A stretch of 64,000 nt of DNA from Pelomonas dachongensis (GTDB lineage: Bacteria; Pseudomonadota; Gammaproteobacteria; Burkholderiales; Burkholderiaceae_C): the NCBI RefSeq assembly GCF_043555865.1, contig NZ_JBIGHY010000005.1, positions 248,001 to 312,000 of the forward strand. Direction: 5' to 3'. Below the pieces are notes generated by a model that worked only from the letters and a program-made list of their open reading frames with translations, was not told where the DNA came from and did not search any database. This document shows positions 54,762-63,457 of the stretch, piece after piece (position 1 is the stretch's first letter; each line of letters opens with the position of its first letter). The position numbers were made by a program, and so were the translations under genes.

Positions 54762-56053
54762 GCCCCGAACCCGTCTACCGTCCGCGGCTGCAGCGCCGGC
54801 TGATGCTGGCCTTCACCGGCTATGCGCTGGGGGTCAGTGCGCTGTTCGGAATGTTCGCGATGCTGTTCGTCTATGCCGTCGAAGATGAATTCTTCACCGG
54901 CGCGCTGCGTCAGGAGCTGCGCCGCCAGCACGCGCACCACGCGGCCCATGGCAACTGGAGCGTGCCGGCGCAGGACTTCGTGCGCGTGTACCGGCCGGCC
55001 GACGCGCTGCCGGGCGATCTGGCACGCGCCCGCGCCCAGCGCCCCGACGACCGCGAGCTGTCCGGCGACGCGGGCCGTCACTACCACTTGCAGCCGCTGG
55101 GCAACGACGGCACGTTGCTCGTCGCCGAGGTGAGCAAGCAGCTCGTGGTACGACCCATGCGCCAGCGACTGCTGATGTGGCTGGCGTTGTGGGGCGGCGC
55201 CGTGACGCTGCTGGCGCTGGCCGTGGGCGCCTGGCTGGCCTGGCGCAGCAGCGCGCCGCTGGCGCGGCTGGCGGCCCGCGTCGCGCAGAGCCGGCCCGAG
55301 GACCTGCCACTGGACCTGGCCGGCCACGCCCACGCCCACGCCCACGCCCACGCGCACGAGGACGAGGTCGGCCGCCTGGCCCGCCACCTGGACGCACTGA
55401 ACAGGCGAACGCGCGACTTCATCGCCCGCGAGCAAGCCTTCACGCGTGATGCCAGCCATGAGCTGCGCACACCGCTGGCCGTGCTGGGCATGGCCTGCGA
55501 GGACCTGCAGCGCCGCGCCCCGCGCGAGCAGCAGCAGGCGCTGGCGACGATGGATGCGGCGATCTGGCAGCTACAGCAGGCGGTGGACCTGCTGCTCGCG
55601 CTGGCCCGAGAAGACGGCATGCCAGACGCCGCGCCCGAGCTGCCGCTGCTGCCTCAGATCGAGCAGCTCGTGCTGGCGCATGCGCCGCTGCTGGACCGGC
55701 AGGGCATCGTGCTGGCCGTCGACGTGCCGCCCACGCTGACACGCTCCTGGCCACCCGCGCTGACGCAACTGCTGCTGTCCAACTTACTGGCCAATGCGCT
55801 GGCGCACCGCGGCTCGCCGCAGATCAGCATCGAGGCCGACCTGCACCGGGTCAGCCTCGTCAATGCCAGCGCGGCCCCGCCGCCCGAACTCCTGCAGCCT
55901 GGCGCCGCCGGCCATGCGGTGGGCGTGAAGGGTGCGGCCAGCGCGGGGCTGGGCCTGGGTCTGTCCATCGTGCGCCGCGTGGCCGAGCGCAACGGCCTGC
56001 GGCTGACGCTGACGCACGAGGCCGGCCTGACGCGCGTCAGCCTGCTGTCCTGA
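54758..56053 (+). CDS. QseC-type sensor histidine kinase with His-Ala repeat in the HAMP region
   Basis: A 431-residue inner-membrane kinase. TM1 about 18-40, short periplasmic sensor, TM2 about 139-162, HAMP about 163-215, H box DASHELRTPLAVLGM (phosphorylated H234), N box LLSNLLANALAH, and G box AGLGLGLSIVRRVAE. Between the HAMP halves is a run GHAHAHAHAHAHEDE (six His, residues 190-200), encoded by a CACGCC repeat. This may bind metal ions. The pair is followed by an alpha/beta hydrolase gene sharing a promoter element, a possible target. Confidence 0.93.
   Translation: MSPEPVYRPRLQRRLMLAFTGYALGVSALFGMFAMLFVYAVEDEFFTGALRQELRRQHAHHAAHGNWSVPAQDFVRVYRPADALPGDLARARAQRPDDRELSGDAGRHYHLQPLGNDGTLLVAEVSKQLVVRPMRQRLLMWLALWGGAVTLLALAVGAWLAWRSSAPLARLAARVAQSRPEDLPLDLAGHAHAHAHAHAHEDEVGRLARHLDALNRRTRDFIAREQAFTRDASHELRTPLAVLGMACEDLQRRAPREQQQALATMDAAIWQLQQAVDLLLALAREDGMPDAAPELPLLPQIEQLVLAHAPLLDRQGIVLAVDVPPTLTRSWPPALTQLLLSNLLANALAHRGSPQISIEADLHRVSLVNASAAPPPELLQPGAAGHAVGVKGAASAGLGLGLSIVRRVAERNGLRLTLTHEAGLTRVSLLS
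55325..55357 (+). repeat. CACGCC hexanucleotide repeat inside the kinase gene
   Basis: About 5.5 copies of CACGCC (the last unit CACGCG) encode alternating His-Ala in the HAMP region. As a multiple of three, changes in copy number would alter the linker length without shifting frame. Confidence 0.85.
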
Positions 56054-56074
56054 ACGGGCGCGGCGCTCACGCTT

Positions 56075-56084
56075 TCTTCACACG
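56075..56084. promoter_or_regulatory. Second copy of the TCTTCAC-CG element
   Basis: TCTTCACACG lies 23 bp before the ATG of the alpha/beta hydrolase and matches the element at 54041-54050 at 9 of 10 positions, suggesting co-regulation by the adjacent two-component system. Confidence 0.35.
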
Positions 56085-56106
56085 CGGCCGCGCAGACTGC
56101 GCGGCC

Positions 56107-57084
56107 ATGATGATCAAGACTGCAGGCAGGTACATGACAGCGCTTCTCGGCACCGCCGCGGTCGCGGGCGCACTCTGGTGGGCCGTCTTCAGCCTCAAGC
56201 CCTATGACCCCTCGCCCGCCGAGGTGCAGGCGCGCTACGCCCACGCGCCCGTGGCGGCGCTGCAGGTGCGGCTGGGCGACGTGCAGACGCTGCCGGGCGG
56301 GCACCGCGCGCAGGCGTTGCGGTTCAGCAGCTTCGACGGCGCCGAGGTCATGGGGCGCATCGTGTACCCGGCCGATGCCAGCGGCGCCACGCCGCTGCTG
56401 TTGAGCCTGCACGCGATGGGCCGCGCGCACCAGCGCATGTTGCAGGCTGAGTTCAAGGGCCGGCCCACCGTCGAGCAGACACACCGCATCGCCGAACTGG
56501 CGCTGGCCCGCGGCTACGCCGTACTTGCGCTGGATGCCCGCGAGCACGGCGAGCGCAAGAACCCCGCGCACTCAGTGCAGGACATCATGCGCGACCTGCA
56601 CTGGTGGGGCAGGCGCGCTCCCTATGAACGCATGCTGATCGACACGGTGAAGGACTACCGCGTGCTGCTGGACTGGGCGGTGCAGCAGCCCGGCATCGAC
56701 GCCCGGCACCTGCGCGTGGCAGGCTACAGCATGGGCGCGCAGATGGCCATGCTGCTGGGCGCGCTGGACCCGCGCATCCAGGCAGTCGCGGCTATCGTGC
56801 CGCCGCATGTGGATGACAAGGTCGCCCTGGTCTCGCCGCATCGCCTGCTGCCCGGCCTGGCCGGCAAGAGCGTCTGGCTGCTCAGCGCGGACGACGACGA
56901 GTACGCCAGCGGCGCGCAGAACCAGGCGCTGTTCGACGCACTGCCCGGCGCCGACAAGCAGCACCTGCGCTTCCCCGGCGGGCATCTGCTGCCAGACGGC
57001 TACGTCGAGCGGCTGCGCCCCTGGTTCCCGCCTGCTACAACCTCGGGCTCGGCAACCCGCGCCGTGCATTCACAGGAGTCCTGA
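56107..57084 (+). CDS. Exported or membrane-anchored alpha/beta hydrolase
   Basis: A 325-residue hydrolase. An N-terminal helix (TALLGTAAVAGALWWAVF) anchors or exports it. The nucleophile elbow is GYSMGA (S208); the His is in PGGHLLPDGY near the C-terminus; Asp is in LLSADDDEYAS. It belongs to the dienelactone-hydrolase/X-Pro-like group. LALDAREHGERKNP is typical of this subgroup. Substrate unknown. Position after the two-component system and a shared upstream element suggest co-regulation. Confidence 0.85.
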   Translation: MMIKTAGRYMTALLGTAAVAGALWWAVFSLKPYDPSPAEVQARYAHAPVAALQVRLGDVQTLPGGHRAQALRFSSFDGAEVMGRIVYPADASGATPLLLSLHAMGRAHQRMLQAEFKGRPTVEQTHRIAELALARGYAVLALDAREHGERKNPAHSVQDIMRDLHWWGRRAPYERMLIDTVKDYRVLLDWAVQQPGIDARHLRVAGYSMGAQMAMLLGALDPRIQAVAAIVPPHVDDKVALVSPHRLLPGLAGKSVWLLSADDDEYASGAQNQALFDALPGADKQHLRFPGGHLLPDGYVERLRPWFPPATTSGSATRAVHSQES

Positions 57085-57086
57085 CC

Positions 57087-57602
57087 ATGCGCCACATCGC
57101 CCTCTGGCGTGGCATCAATGTCGGCAAGGCCAAGCGCCTGGCGATGGCTGACCTCAAGGCGCTGCTCACCGAGCTGGGGGCGACGAATGTGGCCACTTTG
57201 CTGAACAGCGGCAACGCCGTATTCGACGCGAAGAAGCCGCTCAGCGCCGACAAGATCCGTACTGCCGTGACCGCGCAGCTCGGTGTCGATGCTGCGGTCA
57301 TCCTGAAGACCGCCGACGAATGGGCGGCCATTGCGGCGGAGCTGCCGATTCCCGAAGCGGACGACCCCAGCCGCCTGCTCGCCGCCATCCCGGCGAACGC
57401 GGCCGCGCTGCAGGCAGTGGCCAGCATCGTGGCGGGCAGCGGCGACCGTTACGTCGTCACGCCCCACGCGGCCTACCTGTGGTGCGGCAACGGCATCCTG
57501 GAAAGCAAGACGGCGGTCACGCTGCTGAAGCAGCTCGGCGACGCCGGCACGACACGCAACTGGGCCACCGTGCAGAAGCTCGCCGCGCTGGCCGCCCGCT
57601 GA
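57087..57602 (+). CDS. DUF1697 family protein
   Basis: A 171-residue cytoplasmic protein beginning MRHIALWRGINVGKAKRLAM with LKALLTELGATNVATLLNSG, the conserved start of DUF1697. No catalytic motif is known. It starts 2 nt after the hydrolase stop, so is probably co-transcribed. Confidence 0.9.
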   Translation: MRHIALWRGINVGKAKRLAMADLKALLTELGATNVATLLNSGNAVFDAKKPLSADKIRTAVTAQLGVDAAVILKTADEWAAIAAELPIPEADDPSRLLAAIPANAAALQAVASIVAGSGDRYVVTPHAAYLWCGNGILESKTAVTLLKQLGDAGTTRNWATVQKLAALAAR

Positions 57603-57607
57603 ACGCG

Positions 57608-58723
57608 TCAGCGGCTGCGCTGCTGCGCCAGCGTGTGCACGCGCATGCCCACGTGTTCGGGCATCGGTTCACGCCAGGCAGCGCGCTTGACCACGCGCCG
57701 GCCGTCATGCAGGCCAGCCTGCCAGCGAGCGTCCAGCCGTGCGGTCGTGAAGTCGATGTCGCGCCACGAGTCCTCGCCCGGCAGCGCCTGCATGACCACG
57801 TGCTCCACGTCGATGCGGGAGTCGCAGCCCTGGGCCAGCAGCGCCTTCACATCGGCGTCGGCCGCCGCCTTCGCGCCGAGCTTCTTGCCCAACTGGCGCA
57901 GCGCGCGGCGCAGGTTCTGCAGCCGCTCGTGGTCGTCCAGGTGTTCGCAGATGCGGCTGGCGTACTGAATATCCTTGTAGCGCGTCAGCGCCTGCGCCAT
58001 CGTTGTCGGCGCGGCCTCGCTGGCGTCCCACAGGTCCACCATGAAGCACAGCGTGTCGCGGCGTTCGCTGTCGTCCAGCACCACGTCCAGCGGCGTGTTG
58101 GAGTAAATGCCGCCGTCCCAGTAGGCCTCTTTGCCGATCTGCACCGGCGGGAAGCCAGGCGGCAGCGCCCCGCTGGCCATCACGTGCTCGGGCGCTATGC
58201 GGGTCTTGCCATCGCGGTTGTCGAACAGCGCCATCGCGCCGCTGCGCACGTCGCACGCGCACAGTGTCAGCCGCGTCTCGGCGGCGGCGATGCGGTCGAA
58301 GTCCACCAGCGCGCGCAGCGTGTCGGCCAGCGGGCTGGTGTCGTAGAACCCCAGCTCCGGCAGCGGCGCGCGGCGGTTCATGTCCCAGGCCAGCGGGCCA
58401 CGCGGCTTGAAGAAGCCGGGGATGCCGGTCGTCAGCGTCTGCCAGGTCTGCAGGCCGGCCGTGAACGGGTTGGCGGGCAGACTCGGCAGGAAACCGTCGC
58501 GTGTCACGCGCGTCCAGAAGCTGCGCAGGGCTGGCAGGCGATCGGCCGGCGCGTTGCCGACGATCAGCGCGGCGTTGATGGCGCCGATGGACGTGCCCAC
58601 CACCCAGTCGGGCGCGATGCCGCCTGCATCGAGCGCCTCGACCACGCCGGCCTGGTAGGCGCCCAGCGCGCCACCGCCCTGGAACACGTACACGGTCTGC
58701 GGCGGGCGCGGGCTGAGGCTCAT
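57608..58723 (-). CDS. Patatin-like phospholipase
   Basis: A 371-residue patatin-fold lipase. Oxyanion hole GGGALGAYQAG (residues 16-26), nucleophile S45 in GTSIGAINAA, and catalytic D203 in YWDGGIYSNT are all present. It matches the group containing RssA/YchK-like proteins with a C-terminal DUF3734-like region (RICEHLDDHERLQNLRRALR). No signal peptide. The ATG at 58723 is favoured because the frame upstream has no homology. It is convergent with the DUF1697 gene. Confidence 0.92.
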   Translation of the reverse strand: MSLSPRPPQTVYVFQGGGALGAYQAGVVEALDAGGIAPDWVVGTSIGAINAALIVGNAPADRLPALRSFWTRVTRDGFLPSLPANPFTAGLQTWQTLTTGIPGFFKPRGPLAWDMNRRAPLPELGFYDTSPLADTLRALVDFDRIAAAETRLTLCACDVRSGAMALFDNRDGKTRIAPEHVMASGALPPGFPPVQIGKEAYWDGGIYSNTPLDVVLDDSERRDTLCFMVDLWDASEAAPTTMAQALTRYKDIQYASRICEHLDDHERLQNLRRALRQLGKKLGAKAAADADVKALLAQGCDSRIDVEHVVMQALPGEDSWRDIDFTTARLDARWQAGLHDGRRVVKRAAWREPMPEHVGMRVHTLAQQRSR

Positions 58724-58733
58724 GTGCGCCGAT

Positions 58734-59243
58734 TCAGGACGCCGTTGACGCACCGACCGTGGGCCGGGTCTTCTCGAAGCCCAGCAGCCCGTCGGCCACG
58801 TCCTTGCCATGCTTGCGTTCGATCTCGGCGCGCATGACGCGGTTGTAGGCATCCACGTAGGCCGACGTTTCCGGCGTCACCTGCTCGCTCTTGTTGACCG
58901 AGTCGACGCCGTAGCGCTGCTTCATGCGTGCGGCCCGGGCCAGCTCGGCCTTGCCCGGCTTGGGCCCGACGCTCTGCACCTTCAACTCGCCGGCCTCAAT
59001 GTCGAAGCGGGCCTGCGCCGCGCCGCGCTCGGCAGCCAGCGCCGGCGTGCCCAGGCGCAGGTCGACGGTGGCGACGAGCAGGCGGTCGCCCGACGTGTCG
59101 ATTTGCACGATGCCGTATCTGACGAACATGGCCAGCACGACACCGACCGCCGCAAAAGCGCACAGCACAGCCACCACATGGATGCGCCGGATGCCGCGCG
59201 GCCGCTGCCACTTGGGCTCGACGAACTCAGTCAGCAAGGCCAT
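58734..59243 (-). CDS. Membrane-anchored protein of unknown function
   Basis: A 169-residue protein with one N-terminal helix (IHVVAVLCAFAAVGVVLAMF) and a periplasmic domain rich in Ala, Glu and Lys. I do not recognise the family. The ATG at 59243 lies inside the end of the upstream monooxygenase-like gene (17-nt overlap). It precedes the patatin gene by 10 nt, so the two may be co-transcribed. Confidence 0.7.
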   Translation of the reverse strand: MALLTEFVEPKWQRPRGIRRIHVVAVLCAFAAVGVVLAMFVRYGIVQIDTSGDRLLVATVDLRLGTPALAAERGAAQARFDIEAGELKVQSVGPKPGKAELARAARMKQRYGVDSVNKSEQVTPETSAYVDAYNRVMRAEIERKHGKDVADGLLGFEKTRPTVGASTAS

Positions 59244-59523
59244 GGCCACCCACCGGACGTGTTTCGCGATACTCGCCGAAATTCGCAATGAGCGGCCTGG
59301 CCCTGGCGATGACTGCCTTGACTCCCGGCAGCTGCAGCGAGGCCTTGTGCGCAGCGGCGTCTTTCCAGACCTCGGTGACCCAGACGGTCAGCTCGTCCGC
59401 CGGGTCTTCGGCCACCACATAGCTCAGGCAGCCGGGCATATCGCCCGACTCGGCCAGCAGCAGCTGGATCAGCTCAGGGCGGCGCCCCTCGGCAGCCTTC
59501 AAGCTGCCCATCAATCCGTACAT
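59227..59523 (-). CDS. Antibiotic biosynthesis monooxygenase (ABM) domain protein
   Basis: A 98-residue ferredoxin-like ABM protein: MYGLMGSLKAAEGRRPELIQ, LLLAESGDMPGCLSYVV, WVTEVWKDAAAHKASLQLPG are typical. Such dimers may be cofactor-free oxygenases or stress proteins (YgiN-like). It lies 4 nt from the upstream Cys-rich gene and overlaps the downstream gene. Confidence 0.88.
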   Translation of the reverse strand: MYGLMGSLKAAEGRRPELIQLLLAESGDMPGCLSYVVAEDPADELTVWVTEVWKDAAAHKASLQLPGVKAVIARARPLIANFGEYRETRPVGGHGLAD

Positions 59524-59527
59524 CGCG

Positions 59528-60061
59528 TCAGTTCCTGGAAGTCGAGACGCGATTTTGTGCCAACGGCACCAGCACCGCCCGCACCCGGCCTTGCCAGGCG
59601 GCGTACTCGTCCGCGGCCCAGTCCGCCCAGCGCGGGCTTTCGGCGTCCAGTTCATCGGCCAGCGCCTGCAGCGCCGGCCGGCCGGTCACGCTCGCGGCCA
59701 GGGCCAGGCGCGCAAGCCATTCATGGGCTTCGCGCACGCGCGGGTAGGCGGAAAACAGCCAGCGCGCCACGTCGGGCCGCGCGCGCCAGTCGGCGCTGCC
59801 GAAGCGCTCCCGCGCCTGCGCCGTCAGCCGCTGGCCCGCGCCCAGGCAGTCGAACGCGACGCAGCCGCTGAAACCCTGCGCGATCAGCCCGTCGTGAATG
59901 CCGCAGCGGTGATCGGCACAGAGGTGGTGGCAAGGCGTCTCGGACTGCTTGTCGAAGCCGAAGCCCTGGACGGCATCGAACGGCGGTACCACGCAGCACA
60001 ACGCCACGCAGGCCGAACAGTCAGCCTTCAGGTACAGCGGCAGCTGCGGCGCCAGGCTCAC
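59528..60061 (-). CDS. Cysteine-rich uncharacterised protein
   Basis: A 177-residue protein with Cys motifs ADCSACVALCC near residues 14-24, TPCHHLCADHRCGIHDG near 43-59 and SGCVAFDCLGAG near 64-75, suggesting a bound metal or cluster. The C-terminal half is helical. I do not recognise the family. GTG start overlapping the VOC stop (GTGA). Confidence 0.72.
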   Translation of the reverse strand: MSLAPQLPLYLKADCSACVALCCVVPPFDAVQGFGFDKQSETPCHHLCADHRCGIHDGLIAQGFSGCVAFDCLGAGQRLTAQARERFGSADWRARPDVARWLFSAYPRVREAHEWLARLALAASVTGRPALQALADELDAESPRWADWAADEYAAWQGRVRAVLVPLAQNRVSTSRN

Positions 60062-60480
60062 GCGGCGTCGTCCGACACGCCGACCTGCCAGCTGACACCG
60101 AAGCGGTCGGTCACCATGCCGAACAGGGGCGCCCAGAAGGTCTTGCCCAGCGGCATGACCACGTGGCCGCCATCGGCCAGTGCGGCGAAGGCTTCGCGCG
60201 CGGCGTCGGCATCGGGGCAGTCCAGCGACAGCGAGAAGCCCTTGAAGCCGCCCCCGCTGCTGTTGAGGTCGTCGGACATCATGACCAGCGCGCCGCCGAT
60301 GTGCAGCGACGCGTGCATGACTTTCTGCTCCGCGCCGGGCGGCACCATGCCCTCGGGCAGCGGCTCGGGCGACTCGGCATAGCGCATCATGAATTCCACC
60401 TTGGCCGCGAGGGCCTGCTCGTAGAACTCGATGGCCTGCTCGCAGTTGCCTTCGAAGAACAGGTAGGGGTCGATCTTCAT
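60058..60480 (-). CDS. PhnB-like VOC family protein
   Basis: A 140-residue protein: MKIDPYLFFEGNCEQAIEFY, MHASLHIGGALVMMSDDLNS and MVTDRFGVSWQVGV are hallmarks of PhnB-like glyoxalase-fold proteins. First of a run of four overlapping or near-touching genes (VOC, Cys-rich, ABM, membrane protein). Function unknown. Confidence 0.9.
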   Translation of the reverse strand: MKIDPYLFFEGNCEQAIEFYEQALAAKVEFMMRYAESPEPLPEGMVPPGAEQKVMHASLHIGGALVMMSDDLNSSGGGFKGFSLSLDCPDADAAREAFAALADGGHVVMPLGKTFWAPLFGMVTDRFGVSWQVGVSDDAA

Positions 60481-60515
60481 CGCGGGCTCCAGTGACGGGA
60501 TGCTGACTCTAGACC

Positions 60516-63314
60516 TTACGGCGTCTTGAAGTCACCGGCGGTGGAGATGATGAAACCATCTGCACGGATGTACCGGCGCCAGGCGGCATTGGCCTGCTCC
60601 ACGGTCACCGCCGCCAGCGCCTCGTCGCGCTTGTGCGAGGCCAGCCAGGTTTCGCCGTACTCGGCCAGGTTGCTCAGCACGGACACCAGCGTGCCCGGGT
60701 CGGCACGGCCCTGTCGACGGGCCTCGGAGATGTCCTTCTGCGCGCGCGACAGCTCGGCCGCGGTGATGCCGTCTCGGCCCATGCGGGCGATCTCCTCCTG
60801 GATGACGGCAATGATGCGATCGCGCTTGTCGGGTGCATAGCTGGCCTGGACGGCGAAGCTGCCGTCATTGCCCCAGTAGCCGGCGCTCAGCGACGCGCCG
60901 ATGCCGTAGGTCAGCCCCTCCTTCTGGCGCACGCGCTCGGACAGCCGACTCTCCAGCCCGCCGCCGCCGAACACCTGCACCGCCAGCTGCAACGCGACAA
61001 AGTCCGGCTGCTCGCTGTTCAGCGCCAGGGGCTGGTGCAGGCGCACGATGGCGTTGGGCTTGTCGCGCGCTATCGCGTCGAAGCGCGCCGGCGGCACGGC
61101 CGCGTATTGGGGCACATGGCGAACGAAGCGCGGCGCGGCGGGCTTCTTCCAGTCGCCGAACAGCCGGTCCAGCTCGGCCGCCAGCCCGTCCGGCAACGCG
61201 CCCACCACGCTGACCTGTGCATCGTCGGCGCTCCAGTATTCGCCGTAGAAGCGGCGCACGTCGTCCAGCGTGGTCTTCCTGACCTCGGCCAGGCGCTCAT
61301 CCACGCCCATCACGTAATCGGGATGGCCCAGCGTCACACCGCGGGCGCGGTTGTAGTGGGCGCGGGTAGCCTCCTGGCGCAGCACACCAGGCTCCTGGCG
61401 CGAGGCCTCGATGCCGGAGATCGTCGCCTTGATCTCGCGGTCGAACGCATCCTGCGGCAGCAGCGGTCGGCGCAGCACGTCGGCCAGCACGTGCAGCGCG
61501 GGCAGCAGGGTATCGCGCTCGGCGCTGAGGTAGAGGGTGGCGCCCTGGTCGTAGCTGGAGACGTTCAGCCCCGCGCGCAGCTTGATCAACGCGTCCTGCA
61601 GCTGCTGCTTGCTGTAGCCGGCGCTGCCCTCGTTCATCAGCGAGCCGATCATGCCGGTGCCCTTGCGCACGAAGGTCGCGTCACGCTCGCCCCAGCGCAA
61701 CTGCATCTGCAGCACGACCGTGTTGCCGCGGGTCTGCTTGCGCAGCGTGTGCAGGTGGATGCCGCTGGGCAGCGTGGTGCGGACCATGCGTGTCTCCAGC
61801 ACGGTCGGCACCGGCTCCAACTGCTCGCCCTCCTCCACCTTCGGCGGGCCCTGCAGCGTGGCCAGGCGCTGGTCCAGCGCCGGCGCGGCCGGGATCTCCA
61901 CGCGCTCCACCTGCTCGGCCGGCAGGTAACGGCCCAGCGTGCGGTTGGCGGGCCTGAAGTACGCAGTCCGCACGCGCTCCACATCCGCCAGCGTGACCTT
62001 GGGAATGTCCTCCATCAGCTGGAACAGCAGCCGCCAGTCCCCCGCGGCGACGAGGCCGGAGATCTGCTGGATCAGCGCCTCGGGATTCTTCATCTGCTGC
62101 CGGTAGCTGTTCAGCGCGATGTCGCGCACGCGCGCCAGCTCGCTCTCTTCGAACGGCTGGACGCTGCGGCCCTCGGCCAGGTCCAGCAGCAGCGCCTGCA
62201 CCTTGTCGACGTCGGCGCCCGGTGGCAATGCCGCGAACGCGGAGGTCGTGCCGGGGTCCACGCCGCCCAGGCCCGAGATGCCGGCCGCAACGGCCAGCTT
62301 GGGCTCCACCAACTGCTTGTACAGCTGGCCGCTGGGCTGCAGGCTCATCAGCAGACCGTACACGAGGATGGCCGGCGTGTCGGGGTGTGTGATGGCCGGC
62401 ACGTGATAGGCCGCCAGCAGGATGGGCTGGCCACCCACGCGGCGCACCACCACGCTGCGCTCGCCGTCCTGCGCCGGCTCCACCGTGTAGGGCTGCGGCA
62501 CCGGCTGGGCGGGGCGCGCCAGCGGGCCGAAGTGCCGGCTGATCAGCGCCAGCGTGGCAGCCCGGTCGAACTGGCCGGCGATCAGCAGCGTCGCGTTGTC
62601 GGGCCGGTAGAAGCGCTTGTAGAAGCCCTGCAGCTTCTCGATGGGCACGTTCTCGATGTCACTCTTCGGGCCGATGGTCGCGTTGCCATACGGATGCCAC
62701 GCGAACGCCGCCGCGTTGACGCGCTGCATCAGCACGGCGAACGGCTGGTTCTCGCCGCGCTCGAACTCGTTGCGCACCACGGTCATCTCGGTGTCGAGGT
62801 CTGCCTTGGCGACGCGGCTGTTGACCATGCGGTCGGCCTCCAGGTCCAGCAGGAAACCAAGCGTGTCCGCGTTGGCGTTGAACGACGCGAAGTAATTGGT
62901 GCGGTCCACTGTCGTCGTGCCGTTGAAGCGCACGCCGCGCTGGGCCATCGCGCCGGGGATGTCCTGCTGGCGCTGCGTTCCCTTGAACAGCAGGTGCTCC
63001 AGCAGGTGGGCCATGCCGTACTCGCCCGGCGACTCGTGGCGGCTGCCGACGCGGTAGGTGATGTTGACGGTGGTGGTGGTCTGCGTCGCGTCGGGGAACA
63101 GCAGGATCTGCAGACCGTTCGGCAGCCGGTACTCCTCAATGCCGCCCAGCTCGCGCACGCGCTCGGGCGCCGACACCACGGCCGGCGCCGCCGTCGCGCG
63201 GGCCGGCGTGGGCTTCTGCTTCGCCACGGCCGGTTGCGCCGACGCACCCAGCGCCAGCGTCAACAGGGCGGTACCCGCGAACAGGGGCATCCACCCGTCC
63301 AACTTGCTTCTCAT
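60516..63314 (-). CDS. Exported M16 (insulinase-family) zinc peptidase
   Basis: A 932-residue protein with signal peptide (MPLFAGTALLTLALGASAQP). The first M16 domain has the inverted zinc motif HLLEH (residues 103-107) and a downstream Glu ligand; the second half is an inactive M16 domain (GMIGSLMNEGSAGYSKQQLQ, ARGVTLGHPDYVMG). A full-length single-chain pitrilysin-type protease. Periplasmic; substrate unknown. ATG at 63314 starts the signal peptide. Confidence 0.93.
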   Translation of the reverse strand: MRSKLDGWMPLFAGTALLTLALGASAQPAVAKQKPTPARATAAPAVVSAPERVRELGGIEEYRLPNGLQILLFPDATQTTTTVNITYRVGSRHESPGEYGMAHLLEHLLFKGTQRQQDIPGAMAQRGVRFNGTTTVDRTNYFASFNANADTLGFLLDLEADRMVNSRVAKADLDTEMTVVRNEFERGENQPFAVLMQRVNAAAFAWHPYGNATIGPKSDIENVPIEKLQGFYKRFYRPDNATLLIAGQFDRAATLALISRHFGPLARPAQPVPQPYTVEPAQDGERSVVVRRVGGQPILLAAYHVPAITHPDTPAILVYGLLMSLQPSGQLYKQLVEPKLAVAAGISGLGGVDPGTTSAFAALPPGADVDKVQALLLDLAEGRSVQPFEESELARVRDIALNSYRQQMKNPEALIQQISGLVAAGDWRLLFQLMEDIPKVTLADVERVRTAYFRPANRTLGRYLPAEQVERVEIPAAPALDQRLATLQGPPKVEEGEQLEPVPTVLETRMVRTTLPSGIHLHTLRKQTRGNTVVLQMQLRWGERDATFVRKGTGMIGSLMNEGSAGYSKQQLQDALIKLRAGLNVSSYDQGATLYLSAERDTLLPALHVLADVLRRPLLPQDAFDREIKATISGIEASRQEPGVLRQEATRAHYNRARGVTLGHPDYVMGVDERLAEVRKTTLDDVRRFYGEYWSADDAQVSVVGALPDGLAAELDRLFGDWKKPAAPRFVRHVPQYAAVPPARFDAIARDKPNAIVRLHQPLALNSEQPDFVALQLAVQVFGGGGLESRLSERVRQKEGLTYGIGASLSAGYWGNDGSFAVQASYAPDKRDRIIAVIQEEIARMGRDGITAAELSRAQKDISEARRQGRADPGTLVSVLSNLAEYGETWLASHKRDEALAAVTVEQANAAWRRYIRADGFIISTAGDFKTP

Positions 63315-63330
63315 CGTGTCTCTCTCCAAC

Positions 63331-63344
63331 GCCACAGCTGTGGC
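63331..63344. promoter_or_regulatory. Perfect palindrome upstream of the M16 peptidase gene
   Basis: GCCACAGCTGTGGC, 14 bp, lies 17 bp upstream of the start codon, so it could be an operator or a leader hairpin. No regulator is assigned. Confidence 0.4.
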
Positions 63345-63406
63345 CTGCGCGGCATTCTGCGTGGTTTTCCGTAGCAGGCCGTTCGTCAATGCGGAACTCC
63401 AACTGG

Positions 63407-63436
63407 CGTGCCCCCACGCGGCGTTCGCGGCGGCAG
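63407..63436. repeat. Partial copy of the intergenic GC-rich repeat
   Basis: GTGCCCCCACGC and CGTTCGCGG here resemble the complement of the element between ureB and ureC (GCCCCCACGC... GCGTTCGC). The similarity is partial. Confidence 0.35.
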
Positions 63437-63457
63437 CTAGCGACCGGCCGACGAGAC

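Noticed and set aside
55325..55357. CRISPR-like short repeat
   Set aside because: Hexanucleotide coding repeat inside a kinase gene, without spacers.
60633..63374. A 913-codon plus-strand frame opposite the M16 peptidase
   Set aside because: Antisense shadow of a complete conserved peptidase gene.
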